Assembly: GCF_001995215.1 (NCBI RefSeq) | Contig: NZ_MUXN01000015.1 | Location: forward strand, 166,701-230,700 | DNA length: 64,000 bases | From: Amycolatopsis azurea DSM 43854 | GTDB taxonomy: Bacteria; Actinomycetota; Actinomycetes; Mycobacteriales; Pseudonocardiaceae | Reading direction: 5' to 3' | Part shown: piece after piece, positions 42,133-50,757 of the stretch | Position numbering within the stretch: the first letter of the stretch is position 1 | Layout of the letters: every line of letters begins with the position of its first letter | Notes under the pieces: generated by a model | What the model saw: the letters and a program-made list of their open reading frames with translations, nothing else | What the model was told of the DNA's origin: nothing | Databases searched by the model: none | Position numbers and translations under genes: made by a program

Positions 42133-42188
42133 TGTTAGAACAGAGGGGCGTGTTGACACCAGACAACGAACCCAGGAGGTGGAACCCG

Positions 42189-42629
42189 ATGTTGATGCGC
42201 ACCGACCCGTTCCGCGAGCTGGACCGGCTCTCCCAGCAGGTGTTCGGCGCCGCGAACCCGGGAACCTGGTCCAAACCGGCCATGATGCCGATGGACGCCT
42301 ACCGCGACGGCGACGAATTCGTCGTCTGCTTCGACCTTCCCGGCGTCGCCGCCGACGCGATCGAATTGGACATCGAGCGCAACGTCCTCACGGTCAAGGC
42401 CGAACGGCGGCCCTCCCCAGGGAAAGACGTCCAGATGCAGGTCTCCGAACGTCCGCTGGGTGTCTTCTCCCGGCAGCTGTTCCTCGGCGACACTCTCGAC
42501 ACCGACCGCATCGCGGCCGGTTACGAAGCAGGCGTGCTGACCCTGCGCATCCCGATCGCCGAGAAGGCCAAGCCGCGGCGCATCGAGATCAGCGGCTCCG
42601 AGACCGACCGCAAGGAAATCCAGGCCTGA
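42189..42629 (+). CDS. Hsp20/alpha-crystallin small heat-shock protein (Hsp18)
   Basis: A 146-residue ATP-independent chaperone that holds unfolded proteins. The N terminus MLMRTDPFRELDRLSQQVFG is of Hsp18 type. The alpha-crystallin domain (about 45-135) contains DEFVVCFDLPGVAADAIELD, and the C terminus has GVLTLRIPIAEKAKPRRIEI with the I-x-I-type end. AGGAGGT precedes the ATG. An 18-bp hairpin follows. A second Hsp20 is at 58267-58731. Confidence 0.93.
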   Translation: MLMRTDPFRELDRLSQQVFGAANPGTWSKPAMMPMDAYRDGDEFVVCFDLPGVAADAIELDIERNVLTVKAERRPSPGKDVQMQVSERPLGVFSRQLFLGDTLDTDRIAAGYEAGVLTLRIPIAEKAKPRRIEISGSETDRKEIQA

Positions 42630-42635
42630 GCGCCG

Positions 42636-42678
42636 TGTCCGTGGTGGGACCGGCCGATCACCGGTCCCACCACGGACA
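42636..42678 (+). terminator. Hairpin after hsp18
   Basis: An 18-bp perfect stem (TGTCCGTGGTGGGACCGG, 42636-42653, with 42661-42678) and 7-nt loop begins 6 bases after the hsp18 stop. Confidence 0.75.
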
Positions 42679-42702
42679 GCCGTGGAAGAAAGGACACCCC
42701 CG

Positions 42703-43158
42703 TTGACCGCGTCGCTCCTCGCGCCGGCCCGGCACCCCGCTCTCGCCGCCCTCTGGGACTACCTCGCCGAAGTCACCGACGCCCTCGGGATCGGCCCCGA
42801 ATCCTGCATCGTCGACCACGACACCCCCGTCTCGGCCTACGTCGCCCTCGACGGCAGGCTCCCCGGCCACCCCGACCGGGACGTCGCCCTGCTCTGGGAC
42901 GAGGTCCACGGCTGGGCGATCGCGATCGAAACGCATTCCGGCGAAGATCTCATCGTCGTCTGCTACCTCGGCGGGAAGACCATCGCCCCGACGGCGGCCA
43001 GGGTCGCGCGCTTCGTCCAGGCCCTCCGCTCGGGCGATCGCTACGTCGGACAGCTCACACCGCCGTCACACCGCGGCGCCACCTGCCACGCCGACCTCGA
43101 ACTGGCGCTCGGCAGGACGGAACCAAGAGGAAGACCATGCCGAACGAATCCTCGGTGA
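42703..43158 (+). CDS. DUF6292 family protein (copy 2)
   Basis: A 151-residue soluble protein paralogous to 23075-23488: AYVALDGRLPGHPDRDVALL, then WDEVHGWAIAIETHSGEDL. The TTG at 42703 follows AAGAAAGGA, and a GTG at 42682 is an alternative but lies inside or next to the hsp18 terminator. It overlaps the GAF-ANTAR gene by 22 bases, suggesting coupled translation. Function unknown. Confidence 0.75.
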   Translation: MTASLLAPARHPALAALWDYLAEVTDALGIGPESCIVDHDTPVSAYVALDGRLPGHPDRDVALLWDEVHGWAIAIETHSGEDLIVVCYLGGKTIAPTAARVARFVQALRSGDRYVGQLTPPSHRGATCHADLELALGRTEPRGRPCRTNPR

Positions 43159-43892
43159 ACGGGTACTTGGACGAGGTCAACGCGGCCTTGGCCGCATTGA
43201 CCGAGACGCTGGAAACAGAATCAGGCGACGAAGAACTGCTCGACGCCGTCTGCGCCCAGGCGGTGCGAGCGATTCCGGATGCGGATCTGGCCAGTGTCAC
43301 CGCGATCCACACCGGTCGGCCGCGGACCGCCGCCAGTACCGACGACCGCACCGAGGAGATCGATCGCGCCCAGTACGCCCTCGGAGACGGCCCCTGCCTG
43401 GAAGCGGCCCGCAGCGGCGAAATCGTCCGGCTCTCGATGCCGGCCGCGGACCAGGCCTGGCCCGATTTCGCCGCCACGGCACGGAAACTGGGAGTCGGCA
43501 GCTATCTCGCCGCGCCGCTGCACATCGACGAGACGCTTTCCGGCGCGCTGAACCTCTTCGGTTTCGGCGACCACGGTTTCCGCGACAGCGATTCGGAACT
43601 GCTGAAGCTGTACACCACGGTCGTCTCCTCCAGTCTCCGCGCCGCCCGCCGCTATCGCGACACCCGCAGGCTCGTCGTCCAACTCGAAGAAGCCATGCGT
43701 ACCCGGGGCGTGATAGAGCAGGCCAAAGGCATCCTCATGGCCGTGCACAAGGTCTCGGCCGACGACGCGTTCAGGTTGCTCGTCACCGAATCCCAGCACA
43801 GCAACACCAAACTCCACGAGGTCGCCTCCCACTTCGTCCATTCCGTAGTCTCCGGCCACGAGAACCGGCTGGGAGCCGTCGAGAGCGGCTAG
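43137..43892 (+). CDS. GAF and ANTAR domain protein
   Basis: A 251-residue signalling protein. A GAF domain (about 25-165: RAQYALGDGPCLEAARSGEI, then AAPLHIDETLSGALNLFGF) senses a small ligand or redox state. A C-terminal ANTAR domain (about 185-240: AMRTRGVIEQAKGILMAVHK, then SADDAFRLLVTESQHSN) binds nascent RNA to prevent termination. Targets are unknown. It overlaps the DUF6292 gene and is followed by a hairpin. Confidence 0.9.
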   Translation: MPNESSVNGYLDEVNAALAALTETLETESGDEELLDAVCAQAVRAIPDADLASVTAIHTGRPRTAASTDDRTEEIDRAQYALGDGPCLEAARSGEIVRLSMPAADQAWPDFAATARKLGVGSYLAAPLHIDETLSGALNLFGFGDHGFRDSDSELLKLYTTVVSSSLRAARRYRDTRRLVVQLEEAMRTRGVIEQAKGILMAVHKVSADDAFRLLVTESQHSNTKLHEVASHFVHSVVSGHENRLGAVESG

Positions 43893-43921
43893 CCGCCCGG
43901 TGGCCCCGCTAGTGCGTCGAC

Positions 43922-43952
43922 CGCGGTGGGTGCTGTGTACGCACCCACCGCG
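43922..43952 (+). terminator. Hairpin after GAF-ANTAR gene
   Basis: CGCGGTGGGTGC (43922-43933) pairs perfectly with 43941-43952 around a 7-nt loop, 30 bases after the stop codon. Confidence 0.7.
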
Positions 43953-44251
43953 CTACAGGGCGGTCGGCTTTCCGTTGGTGAGGAAAAACTCCCGGTGGAA
44001 ACCCTGCCGTTCGCGGGAAAGTGGCCAAGCCGACCGTATGAGCCGGACACGAGCACTCTTTGCAGGGAACTCGTATTCCGGTGGGCCCCGCACACGTAGG
44101 TCGTGTCATCGAAATGGAGCGCGCGGGGAATGTCGCGCTCACTTCGCCGATCGCGGTGTACCACTGAAGGTCCTGATGACGAGTGGATCCCGGTCGATCG
44201 ATCCTTCGTCCCGATCGTCGCCGGCGACAAGGTTCGGCGACGACTTCCCTG

Positions 44252-44276
44252 GTTTCGAGCGGACATGGCGGGGTAT
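44252..44276 (+). promoter_or_regulatory. SigB-type promoter, second SRPBCC gene
   Basis: GTTT at 44252, 15 bases, GGGTAT at 44271: an exact match to the consensus, identical in both boxes to the CDGSH promoter candidate. The leader is about 40 bases. Confidence 0.65.
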
Positions 44277-44321
44277 CAGGAGGCGGACACGAAACAGGCC
44301 AGCACCCAAGGGAGGCGCTTG

Positions 44322-44789
44322 ATGAGCACGATCACCAAGTCCGTCGATGTCGAGGCGCCGGTCAGCGACGTCTACAACCAATGGACCCAATTCGCCGACT
44401 TCCCCCACTTCATGGAAGGCGTGGAGCGGGTCGAGGAGCGCGACAACACCCACACACACTGGACCATCACCGTGGCAGGCGTTTCCAGGGAATTCGACGC
44501 CACCATCACCGAGCAGCACCCGGACGAACGCGTCGCGTGGAAGTCCGACGACGGCCCGAACCACGCCGGCGTCGTCACCGTGCACCGCCTCGACGAACAC
44601 CAGACCCGGGTCACCGTTCAGATGGACATCGATCCCGAAGGATTCGTGGAGAACGTCGCCGACAAGCTCGGCATCCTCGACCGCCGCGTCCAAGGCGACC
44701 TCGACCGCTTCAAGACCTTTCTCGAAAACCGCGGCGGCTCCGAGACCGGCGCCTGGCGCGGCGACGTGCAACGCCCTGGCCAGTCCTAG
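44322..44789 (+). CDS. SRPBCC family protein (coenzyme Q-binding-like)
   Basis: A 155-residue START-like protein: KSVDVEAPVSDVYNQWTQF, then ADFPHFMEGVERVEERD, then HTHWTITVAGVSREFDATI, with a C-terminal helix FKTFLENRGG. The cyclase/dehydrase subgroup often binds quinones or lipids. GGAGG precedes the ATG at 44322, and a SigB-type promoter lies upstream. It is distinct from the protein at 26251-26691 but under the same promoter type. Confidence 0.88.
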   Translation: MSTITKSVDVEAPVSDVYNQWTQFADFPHFMEGVERVEERDNTHTHWTITVAGVSREFDATITEQHPDERVAWKSDDGPNHAGVVTVHRLDEHQTRVTVQMDIDPEGFVENVADKLGILDRRVQGDLDRFKTFLENRGGSETGAWRGDVQRPGQS

Positions 44790-44879
44790 CCCCGATCAGA
44801 CCACCTCACCACACCAGGGTCGCTGCCCGACCAAATGGTGAGGAGGACGGCCGGTTCTCCCGACCCAGGCCGTTTGCAC

Positions 44880-44920
44880 ACGATGTGGCCGGTCCCTCGA
44901 CACGGGGCCGGCCACATCGT
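44880..44920. terminator. Hairpin between convergent genes
   Basis: ACGATGTGGCCGG (44880-44892) pairs perfectly with 44908-44920. It lies between the SRPBCC gene and the convergent RNA-ligase-type gene and can serve both. Confidence 0.65.
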
Positions 44921-44936
44921 CCGAAGTCCGAAACGC

Positions 44937-45494
44937 CTAGGCGGGCACGGTTCCCGAGAACTCGTGCCTGCTGATCGGTGCCCAAGGACCACCGAGGTAA
45001 CGCCAGACGGCCAGGCCGGTCACCCTTGCCGTGCTGGGCGTGATCTCCTGCCGGAGGGTCGAGAGGGTAGCCGCGGCGGTGGCGGCGCCGACCTTGTTCT
45101 GGACTGTGACATGAGGCATCAAAGGTTGCCTGTCCTGGGGTGTGAGCCAACGGAGCCATCGGCTTCTCAGGCCACTGTGGACGGAAACCAGCTCGGGCGA
45201 GTCCAGCACGAGCGCGACCCCGCTCCCCAGCGACCGGACCCCGGTCACCGCCAGCGTGAACCGGCTTGTCTCGCCGGCCAGTACGGCACAGTCCCCGCCG
45301 ACCGAGTCGAGATGGTCTCCAGGAAGAGTATGGAAAAGCGTGATGTGCGCTCCCACCTTGAGCCGGTCAGGCGGGAACCAGGTGCGGCGCAACCGGTCCC
45401 AGTACTCCTGGGTGTCCATGTCGACCGTGGCGGTGACCACCAATGGCAGCCCGGCCACGTCCGCTGGAATCCGCGACACGAAGGGGTCCTTCAC
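44937..45494 (-). CDS. 2'-5' RNA ligase/cyclic phosphodiesterase family protein
   Basis: A 185-residue protein of the two-histidine (2H) phosphoesterase fold. The motifs HITLFH and HVTVQN are about 85 residues apart and provide the two catalytic His-x-Thr units. GLPLVVTATVDMDTQEYWDR starts the fold. It may process 2'-5' or cyclic phosphate RNA ends. The GTG at 45494 overlaps the stop of a short upstream frame (GTGA). An ATG at 45551 is an alternative start. It is the last gene of the long minus-strand series. Confidence 0.83.
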   Translation of the reverse strand: MKDPFVSRIPADVAGLPLVVTATVDMDTQEYWDRLRRTWFPPDRLKVGAHITLFHTLPGDHLDSVGGDCAVLAGETSRFTLAVTGVRSLGSGVALVLDSPELVSVHSGLRSRWLRWLTPQDRQPLMPHVTVQNKVGAATAAATLSTLRQEITPSTARVTGLAVWRYLGGPWAPISRHEFSGTVPA

Positions 45495-45610
45495 TTTCGG
45501 CCGGTTCTCAACGCATAACGACGTTCGGCGTAGGCGAGGTCGTCCCGCCATAGCCAGGCGGACGCCCGGCGCAGGAGAGGACGTAAGACCGGCGCGATCC
45601 TGGTGGCCAT
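45491..45610 (-). CDS. Possible 39-residue protein
   Basis: An ATG at 45610 opens a short basic, Trp-rich frame (RPLLRRASAWLWRDDLAYAE, then RRYALRTGRK). It ends exactly on the GTG of the RNA-ligase-type gene. The coupled GTGA junction and amino-acid pattern suggest a real small protein or the C-terminal end of a lost larger one. There is no good ribosome binding site. The region 45611-45851 upstream shows no convincing gene. Confidence 0.35.
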   Translation of the reverse strand: MATRIAPVLRPLLRRASAWLWRDDLAYAERRYALRTGRK

Positions 45611-45851
45611 CGCGAAACCGGCCGGTCGGACGTGGCGATGGTCGCAACGCCCGGAGCACTCGACGCCTGAAGTCCACTGTGGCTCTCCTGCCCGACGACA
45701 ACGTCCACGACAGTCATTCTCAGGCCGCTGAAGCGATACCGCAACGCTTCGACAGCGGACCGGGTGTTCACAGAGTCGAGTGTCGGCAGGGCGAACATGT
45801 CGGACAGTTCAGCTCGTGCGGACTCCGGGCGTGCCCGAACTTCGCGGTCGC

Positions 45852-46997
45852 TTACTTGTCCTTGGCCGAGTTTTGCGCGGAGGGGTTCCTGTTCGTGGTC
45901 CTCCGGTGTTCTTGTCGGCGCTGGTTTCGTTCCTGACGTTCCTGCTCGCGGCGGCTGTAGGTCGCGCCGCGCACGGTCTCTTCGTCTTCCAAGCTCGATC
46001 CCAAGGCGCCGGCGACGATGCCGACCGAACTGCACAACCACACCAGGTTCAGGTACGAACCCACACCGACCGGGTGCCCGAGCGTCTGAGCGAGATAGCC
46101 GCTGTCGATCAGGACGGCCGCCGCGAGCAGCGCGAGCACGAACAGGATCGCGTACATGCACGCCACTCCGATCGCCAGCGTGGTCACCGTGGAGACGTTG
46201 TACAGCAGCGCTTTGCGTCGCTCGGCAGCTTCGGAAGGCTGGTCCCAGAGGTGGTTGTACACCGTCAGCCACACCGTCATGATCAGGACGGTGACCACCG
46301 TGATCGCTGTCAGCCTCAGCGGGGGCAGCGCGTCCGCGAGCTTCCAGAACGAACTGGTGATGATGCCGTAGGCCGCGGTGCCCGCCGCCGCCGCGGTGGC
46401 ACCCGCGAGGTGCGGGACGAGCCGCCACGGACGGTTGTCTCGGACCATCCCGGCCAGCAGCCGGAGCCGGCCACGAAGCCCGACCAGGGCGACGTGTGTC
46501 GCGGACGGCGCTCTGTCATCGGCCAGGAACTGCGTAGGGGCCAGCGCCTCACGCAGCCATGCCGCGGCACCCTGCCCGCCGTGATCCCCGGACCGCCGTG
46601 ACACCAACTGCCGCACAACGCGAACCAGTAACGCTCGTACTCGGCGCCGCACCAGGACGGCGCCCAGCGCGGGCAGCGAGATCATCGCGACACCGTGCTC
46701 GACATCGACACCGGCGACGATGGGTTTCGTCCCCGCACGCCGAGGCAGATCGGTGACCAGCACCAGCAGATCCCAGCCCCGGCGCTGACGGTGCCGCTCC
46801 GACAGCGTGCGCATGGGGATGTCACCGTCTTCGTCCAGCGGCAACTGGTCGACCTCGTGCTCCACCCGCCATCGCGTCTGCCCACTCACCAAAGCGGCGA
46901 AGGTTTCCGGTAGCTCGTCGACGATGGTGGTGATCACCTGCTCCGGCTGGCCTTCGTCGGCCAACACCCCGACGGCCACCTGGTGCGGCGCGTTCAT
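45852..46997 (-). CDS. Hypothetical multi-pass membrane protein
   Basis: A 381-residue protein. The N-terminal ~150 residues are soluble (PHQVAVGVLADEGQPEQVIT, then WDLLVLVTDLPRRAGTKPIV). Four or more membrane helices follow (for example LTAITVVTVLIMTVWLTVYN and VACMYAILFVLALLAAAVLI), and the tail is strongly basic (QERNQRRQEHRRTTNRNP). The family is not recognised. GAGGGG precedes the ATG at 46997. It lies 74 bases after the PrsW gene in the same direction. Confidence 0.8.
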   Translation of the reverse strand: MNAPHQVAVGVLADEGQPEQVITTIVDELPETFAALVSGQTRWRVEHEVDQLPLDEDGDIPMRTLSERHRQRRGWDLLVLVTDLPRRAGTKPIVAGVDVEHGVAMISLPALGAVLVRRRVRALLVRVVRQLVSRRSGDHGGQGAAAWLREALAPTQFLADDRAPSATHVALVGLRGRLRLLAGMVRDNRPWRLVPHLAGATAAAAGTAAYGIITSSFWKLADALPPLRLTAITVVTVLIMTVWLTVYNHLWDQPSEAAERRKALLYNVSTVTTLAIGVACMYAILFVLALLAAAVLIDSGYLAQTLGHPVGVGSYLNLVWLCSSVGIVAGALGSSLEDEETVRGATYSRREQERQERNQRRQEHRRTTNRNPSAQNSAKDK

Positions 46998-47071
46998 GTG
47001 GTTTCCCCTCTCTCCTCGGCACCTGGTTTCCCCGACGGGTGCCGGCCAAACCAGCCGGGTCGGGCAGGGCG

Positions 47072-48016
47072 TCAGAGGGGCAGCGCGGGATGCCGGGAGG
47101 TCGCCACGCGGTAGGCCCGTGCCGGTGGCGTGCCCCGCCGTTCCCGGCGTGCCCGCGCGACCAGCACCAGCAGCCACGCCACCCCGATCGCCGCGATCAG
47201 GCCCTGCCCCACCCAGGTCAGCGTCGTGTACAGCCCGACCTGTGCACCGGTCGGCGCCGCAGGCAGGCCACGGGCCAGCAGTTCGTACTGCCACGACTGA
47301 CCGGTCAGCAGAAGCGTGACGTAGAGGGAAATCACGGACATCGAGTCCCACAGCGCGTGCAGCAGCGAAACACCCAGATAGGCCAGGGCGAGCCGGGCGG
47401 TGAGGACGAAGTGGGCCCGGGTGCTCCACGCGAACAGGAGCCCGCCGAGAACGGCGGTCCACAGCCCGTGCCCGACCGGGGCCAGGATCCCGCGCAGCAG
47501 CTCGGTGGTCACCAAATCCGTCAGTGACAGTCCCTGAGGGGTGAACAGCGCGGTCAGCGCGTACCCGGCCGACTCCAGGGCGGCGAACCCGAACCCGACC
47601 GTCGCGCCGAGGATCAGCCCGTCGCGCATGGACTTCACGGCCAAGTGCCGGGTCAGCAAGGCGAGCGCGGCCAGTTTGACCGCTTCCTCGATGAGGCCGA
47701 CGCCGACGTACAGCCACGCCGACGGGTACAGCAGATACGTCTCGAGCACCGATGCGCCGAGCACGCCGAGCACGCCGCCGACGATGAACGTGCGGAACAC
47801 GAGTTCGGCGGTGATCTCGCCGGAGTCGCGGCGTTCGAACGCCCACGCCACGAAGGTCACCGGTACCAGGAAGCTGCCGAGCAGCACCAGGGTAGGGATG
47901 AGGTTGGGGTTTCCGGTCAGGTAGGTGACCAGCGCGGACAGGATCCACAGGACCAGGCCTGCTCCGAACATCCGGAGCCACATGCGTCGCTTCGGGCGTT
48001 CGGCGATCACACTCAC
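47072..48016 (-). CDS. PrsW family intramembrane metalloprotease
   Basis: A 314-residue integral membrane protease with about nine helices. The active-site motifs of the PrsW/CPBP-like fold are present: GLIEEAVKLAALAL (EExxK), then FAALESAGYALTALF, GHGLWTAVLGG (H), and LLHALWDSMSV (H-x-x-x-D). PrsW proteases cleave anti-sigma factors at the membrane. A STAS gene ends on its GTG start (GTGA), so a signalling pair is possible. GGGGAGG precedes the start. Confidence 0.87.
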   Translation of the reverse strand: MSVIAERPKRRMWLRMFGAGLVLWILSALVTYLTGNPNLIPTLVLLGSFLVPVTFVAWAFERRDSGEITAELVFRTFIVGGVLGVLGASVLETYLLYPSAWLYVGVGLIEEAVKLAALALLTRHLAVKSMRDGLILGATVGFGFAALESAGYALTALFTPQGLSLTDLVTTELLRGILAPVGHGLWTAVLGGLLFAWSTRAHFVLTARLALAYLGVSLLHALWDSMSVISLYVTLLLTGQSWQYELLARGLPAAPTGAQVGLYTTLTWVGQGLIAAIGVAWLLVLVARARRERRGTPPARAYRVATSRHPALPL

Positions 48017-48603
48017 CTGCGCCTCCCCCACCGCTCGCCGCGGCCGTGGGCGGCCGTGTCGATGAAAGTCCGGTACCGCGCCGCGGATCCGGGCTCCGCG
48101 ACGTCCTCGAGTCCGTGTGGGCAGCGCAGTGACGACCACAGCGCGGCACGCGGTCTCGGGTCGTCGATGATGGAGCGGTACCAGGAAAACACCTCGCTCA
48201 GCAGGGTGTCGTCCATCGCGTACAGCACGGGCGGCGCGAGCCCGGTCAGCTCGAACAGGCCGTTGAGCGCGGTCAGCCTGTCCTCCACCCGGTGCACGAG
48301 TTCGAGCAGGCCATCGTCCACCTGCCCGACCTGGGACAGGTCGACCACCAGGTGCCGCGTGCCGGCGTGGATCAGCCCGGCGAAGTGCGCGGCCAGCAGG
48401 CGGAGTGCCCGCGCGTCGATCGATCCGCCGACCGTGACGACGGTGTAGTGGTCGTCGCGCAAGGTCGAGGTGACGGTGAAGTTGCCGGCGATGCCGGCGA
48501 CGTCGAGTGGTGCGCCACGCGCCCGCCCGGTGAGGCGTTGCAGCTCGGCGAACGCGGCCACGTACGCCGGCTGATCGAGGTCGAGTGAGAGTCCGTTGAC
48601 CAT
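48013..48603 (-). CDS. STAS-domain protein
   Basis: A 196-residue protein with a central STAS fold: YTVVTVGGSIDARALRLLAA, then TRHLVVDLSQVGQVDDGLLE. The usual phospho-Ser is replaced by Asp-Asp (QVDDG), so it may mimic a phosphorylated state or lack switching. Flanking segments are of unknown fold. It is coupled to PrsW (GTGA) and lies 13 bases after the DUF1931 gene. Confidence 0.75.
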   Translation of the reverse strand: MVNGLSLDLDQPAYVAAFAELQRLTGRARGAPLDVAGIAGNFTVTSTLRDDHYTVVTVGGSIDARALRLLAAHFAGLIHAGTRHLVVDLSQVGQVDDGLLELVHRVEDRLTALNGLFELTGLAPPVLYAMDDTLLSEVFSWYRSIIDDPRPRAALWSSLRCPHGLEDVAEPGSAARYRTFIDTAAHGRGERWGRRR

Positions 48604-48616
48604 GCCTGACGCCCTT

Positions 48617-49066
48617 TCAGAGGAGCAGTTCGAATATCCGGAAGACCTGATCCCATTCGGCGGAGCCTGGGTTCTTCACGCGCGGGTCGATGATCTTGAA
48701 CGCTTGGGCCAGCGCCACGCTGAGACCGCCGGCGATGGCCGGGAGCCGTGCCTCGGTGTCTTCGGAGAGCGCCATCCCGAGCGGGGGACGCGCCAGGAGC
48801 TGCTCGAGCAGCGGCGCGACTTCCAGGTCCTCCTCCAGTTTGGCGAATTCGTGCATGCGCTCCTGGAGTCCCTTGGTGACCGGCAGGTCGCTCGGCTCGA
48901 TGACATCCCGCCCATTGGCCTTGGCCGTGGCTTTGGCGACCACGAAGAGATCGTGGATCTCGCGGTCCAGGAATTCGTCGTAACGTTTCAGATCGCTCTT
49001 GTCGACGTCCAGGCTCGCGGCCATCCGGAAGAACCGCTCGAACCTCGCCGCACCCATGACCGGCAT
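48617..49066 (-). CDS. DUF1931 family protein (histone-fold)
   Basis: A 149-residue protein of the DUF1931 family, whose known structure is a doubled histone fold. Conserved blocks are FERFFRMAASLDVDKSDLKR, then ATAKANGRDVIEPSDLPVTK, then RLPAIAGGLSVALAQAFKII. The partner or nucleic acid target is unknown. The ATG overlaps the stop of the oxidoreductase gene (ATGA). Its place within a heat-shock and redox operon is unusual and may hint at nucleoid protection under stress. Confidence 0.88.
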   Translation of the reverse strand: MPVMGAARFERFFRMAASLDVDKSDLKRYDEFLDREIHDLFVVAKATAKANGRDVIEPSDLPVTKGLQERMHEFAKLEEDLEVAPLLEQLLARPPLGMALSEDTEARLPAIAGGLSVALAQAFKIIDPRVKNPGSAEWDQVFRIFELLL

Positions 49067-50757
49067 CAGACCTCCTGTGAGAGATGTTCGTGGACGAACC
49101 GGACGGCCATGGCGCCTTCCCCGACCGCCGAAGCCACCCGTTTGACCGAGCCGTGGCGTACGTCCCCCACCGCGAACACCCCGGGCCTGCTCGTTTCCAG
49201 CACCAGTGGTGCGCGATGCACCCCGCGCCACAGGTCGGAGTCCCGGAAACCGGCGGCGTCGGCCCCGGTGCGGACGAACCCGTCCTCGTCGAGGGCGACC
49301 ATCCCCGAAAGCCAGGCGGTGTGCGGGGAAGCCCCGATGAAGACGAACAACGCACGGGCGTCGAGGACGCGGCGCTCGCCGGTGCGGTTGTTTTCGACGA
49401 CCACGGATTCGAGGGTGCCGCCGCCGACGAGCCCATGGACTTCGGTGTGGGCGAGCACGGTGATCCGCGGATGCCGTTCGACCTGGTCGACGAGGTAGCG
49501 GGACATGTTCGCGGCGAGGTCGCCGCCGCGCACCAGCAGAAAGACCTCCGGCGAACCTTCCGCGAGGAACACCGCCGCCTGGCCTGCCGAGTTGCCACCG
49601 CCGACCACGGCCACCGGGGAAGCCTGGCATCGACGCGCTTCGTGCAGAGTCGCCGCGTAGTAGATGCTGGACGCTTCGAACTTCTCGATGCCGGGCACGA
49701 CGAGCCGGCGGTAGCGGGCGCCGGTGGCGATCACGACGGCCCGGGAAACGATCTCGATGCCCTCGTCGAATCCGACGGCGTAGTGGCCGTCGCGTGCTTC
49801 GAGCGTGCGCGCCTCGGCCGGGACGGCGACCCGCGCCCCGAACTTGGCCGCCTGGATCACTGACCGCTCGGCCAGTTCCGCACCGGAGATCCCCGGCGGG
49901 AAGCCGAGGTAGTTCTCGATGCGCGACGTCGTCCCGGCCTGGCCTCCTGCGGCCGTGGCGTCGAACGCCGACAGCCGCAACCCGTCGGACGCGCCGTAGA
50001 CGACCGCGGCCAGCCCACCGGGCCCGGCGCCGACCACGAGCAGGTCCCGCACACCGTTTTCCGGTTCCGGCGGCCGCAACCCGATTTTCCCGGCCAGCTC
50101 GGCGGTGCTCGGGTTCCGCAGCACTTCGGCGCCGTTCGCCACGACCACCGGCGTATCCGCGACGGCGACGCCGAAGCGCCGTAGGAGCGCCTCGGCCTGC
50201 TGGTCCTTGTCGACGTCGACCAGCCGGTACGGGAGCCGGTTGCGCGCCACGAAGTCCAGCAGCCGCCTGGTGTCCGGGGAGTAGCAGGAGCCGACGATCC
50301 GCAGTCCGTTCCCGGCTCCGATGAGAAGCGTCCGGCGCACGAGGTAGGCACGCAGGATCAGGTCGCCGAGCAGCGGATCGCCGAGCACCAGGCGCAGCAC
50401 CGCGCTCACCGGGATGGCGAGCACCTCGCCGGGCTCGGCGGCCACGGCGCCGACGAACGCGGGCTGCCCTTCGAGCAGTCCGAGCTCGCCCAGGAACCGT
50501 CGAGGCCCGTGCACACGGACGACCGCCGTGTCGTCCCCGGTTCCTTCGGTCACGGCGACCTTGCCGCTCAAGATCACGAAGAACTCGGACGGCCGCCCTC
50601 CCTGCGCGTACAGCACCTCACCGGCGTCGACCGGACGGCGTTTCCCCGCTTTGCCGAGCGCGCGGATCTGCTCGTCCGTGAGCCGGGGGAACGCGCCGCA
50701 GGTGTCCGGGGTCTCGGTCAGCGGCGCGCCGAGGTCGATTCCCGTCGAGGCGGTCAT
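49066..50757 (-). CDS. Fusion of cNMP-binding, thioredoxin-like and FAD oxidoreductase domains
   Basis: A 563-residue three-part protein. The first ~130 residues are a cyclic-nucleotide-binding domain (AGEVLYAQGGRPSEFFVILS, then RRFLGELGLLEGQPAF). Then comes a thioredoxin/glutaredoxin-like module (GSCYSPDTRRLLDFVARN, then TPVVVANG). Then comes a thioredoxin-reductase-type FAD/NADPH unit with GAGPGGLAAVVYGA and GGGNSAGQAAVFLAEG. The usual redox CxxC of thioredoxin reductase is absent where SSIYYAATLHEARRC stands. It is coupled by ATGA to both neighbours, including a UBP finger next to thioredoxin. Confidence 0.9.
   Translation of the reverse strand: MTASTGIDLGAPLTETPDTCGAFPRLTDEQIRALGKAGKRRPVDAGEVLYAQGGRPSEFFVILSGKVAVTEGTGDDTAVVRVHGPRRFLGELGLLEGQPAFVGAVAAEPGEVLAIPVSAVLRLVLGDPLLGDLILRAYLVRRTLLIGAGNGLRIVGSCYSPDTRRLLDFVARNRLPYRLVDVDKDQQAEALLRRFGVAVADTPVVVANGAEVLRNPSTAELAGKIGLRPPEPENGVRDLLVVGAGPGGLAAVVYGASDGLRLSAFDATAAGGQAGTTSRIENYLGFPPGISGAELAERSVIQAAKFGARVAVPAEARTLEARDGHYAVGFDEGIEIVSRAVVIATGARYRRLVVPGIEKFEASSIYYAATLHEARRCQASPVAVVGGGNSAGQAAVFLAEGSPEVFLLVRGGDLAANMSRYLVDQVERHPRITVLAHTEVHGLVGGGTLESVVVENNRTGERRVLDARALFVFIGASPHTAWLSGMVALDEDGFVRTGADAAGFRDSDLWRGVHRAPLVLETSRPGVFAVGDVRHGSVKRVASAVGEGAMAVRFVHEHLSQEV

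Larger units (their letters stand above)
43893..44321. other. Intergenic region with hairpin and promoter
   Basis: No gene is seen in this 430-base gap. It contains the hairpin after the GAF-ANTAR gene, the SigB-type promoter before the SRPBCC gene, and GGAGG before that start. Confidence 0.6.
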
